From positions 1 to 63,439 of the forward strand of contig SHBD01000010.1 in assembly GCA_004212735.1 (NCBI GenBank): DNA of 63,439 bases, written 5' to 3'. Positions 63,367 to 63,439 of this stretch are shown here, in pieces. The notes below the pieces were generated by a model that was not told the DNA's origin, ran no database searches, and saw nothing but the letters and a program-made list of their open reading frames with translations. This stretch comes from SAR116 cluster bacterium. Lineage in GTDB: Bacteria > Pseudomonadota > Alphaproteobacteria > Puniceispirillales > Puniceispirillaceae. How positions within the stretch are numbered: position 1 is the stretch's first letter; each line of letters starts with the position of its first letter. The position numbers were made by a program, and so were the translations under genes.

Positions 63367-63439
63367 TTAACCAAGCTGTCATGAATTTATCTAATGCACC
63401 CTCACGAGCTGATACAATCACAACACATTTGATTGGGTC

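Overview
The window is chromosomal DNA of an alphaproteobacterium. The gene order, moderate GC content, lptABC without rpoN/ptsN behind it and the methanethiol oxidase gene suggest a marine lineage such as SAR116/Puniceispirillales. That placement is inference from gene content and order; no 16S rRNA gene is present.

Layout. (1) 1-2542: edge of a mobile element, with a partial gene, a small zinc-ribbon gene and a P4/D5-type replication helicase, ending at the 3' side of a tRNA-Arg gene. (2) 2702-19397: ABC ATPase, NDUFS6-like zinc protein, polA, the chvI/chvG two-component pair, rapZ, ahcY, tsaE, addB-addA and trxA. (3) 19444-29304, minus strand: the alphaproteobacterial series aroA-cmk-rpsA-ihfB-lapA-trpF-trpB-trpA-accD-folC. 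(4) 29577-35549: FYDLN-type acidic protein, tRNA-Ala, rnd-lptC-lptA-lptB, tRNA-Leu, NDUFA9-like reductase, uppP. (5) 35960-45359: gltD-gltB, GNAT, GST, alpha/beta hydrolase, glycosyltransferase. (6) 45505-52559: thrS-infC-rpmI-rplT-pheS-pheT translation cluster. (7) 52799-59703: frameshifted repeat protein, PQQ-type sugar dehydrogenase, leuA, lepA, small membrane protein. (8) 59988-63439: tRNA-Ser followed by a decayed integrase, then a sulfur-related block: methanethiol oxidase, ArsR regulator and thioredoxin-like protein, divergent from a hydrolase gene.

Most of the window is core housekeeping: DNA repair (PolA, AddAB), tryptophan, leucine, aromatic and glutamate synthesis, LPS export, and translation. 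The two ends are accessory DNA, each next to a tRNA gene.

Points worth a second look: four tandem three-codon mini-ORFs (Met-Gly-Leu-stop, differing only by synonymous changes) directly ahead of pheS, behind a terminator-like structure; an AUA start on infC; a TTT-TGA-C frameshift junction in the repeat protein; RapZ without the Walker A lysine, in a cluster that has lost hprK and PTS genes; an orphan terminator upstream of gltD; and the mtoX-arsR-thioredoxin operon whose last gene runs into an integrase remnant.
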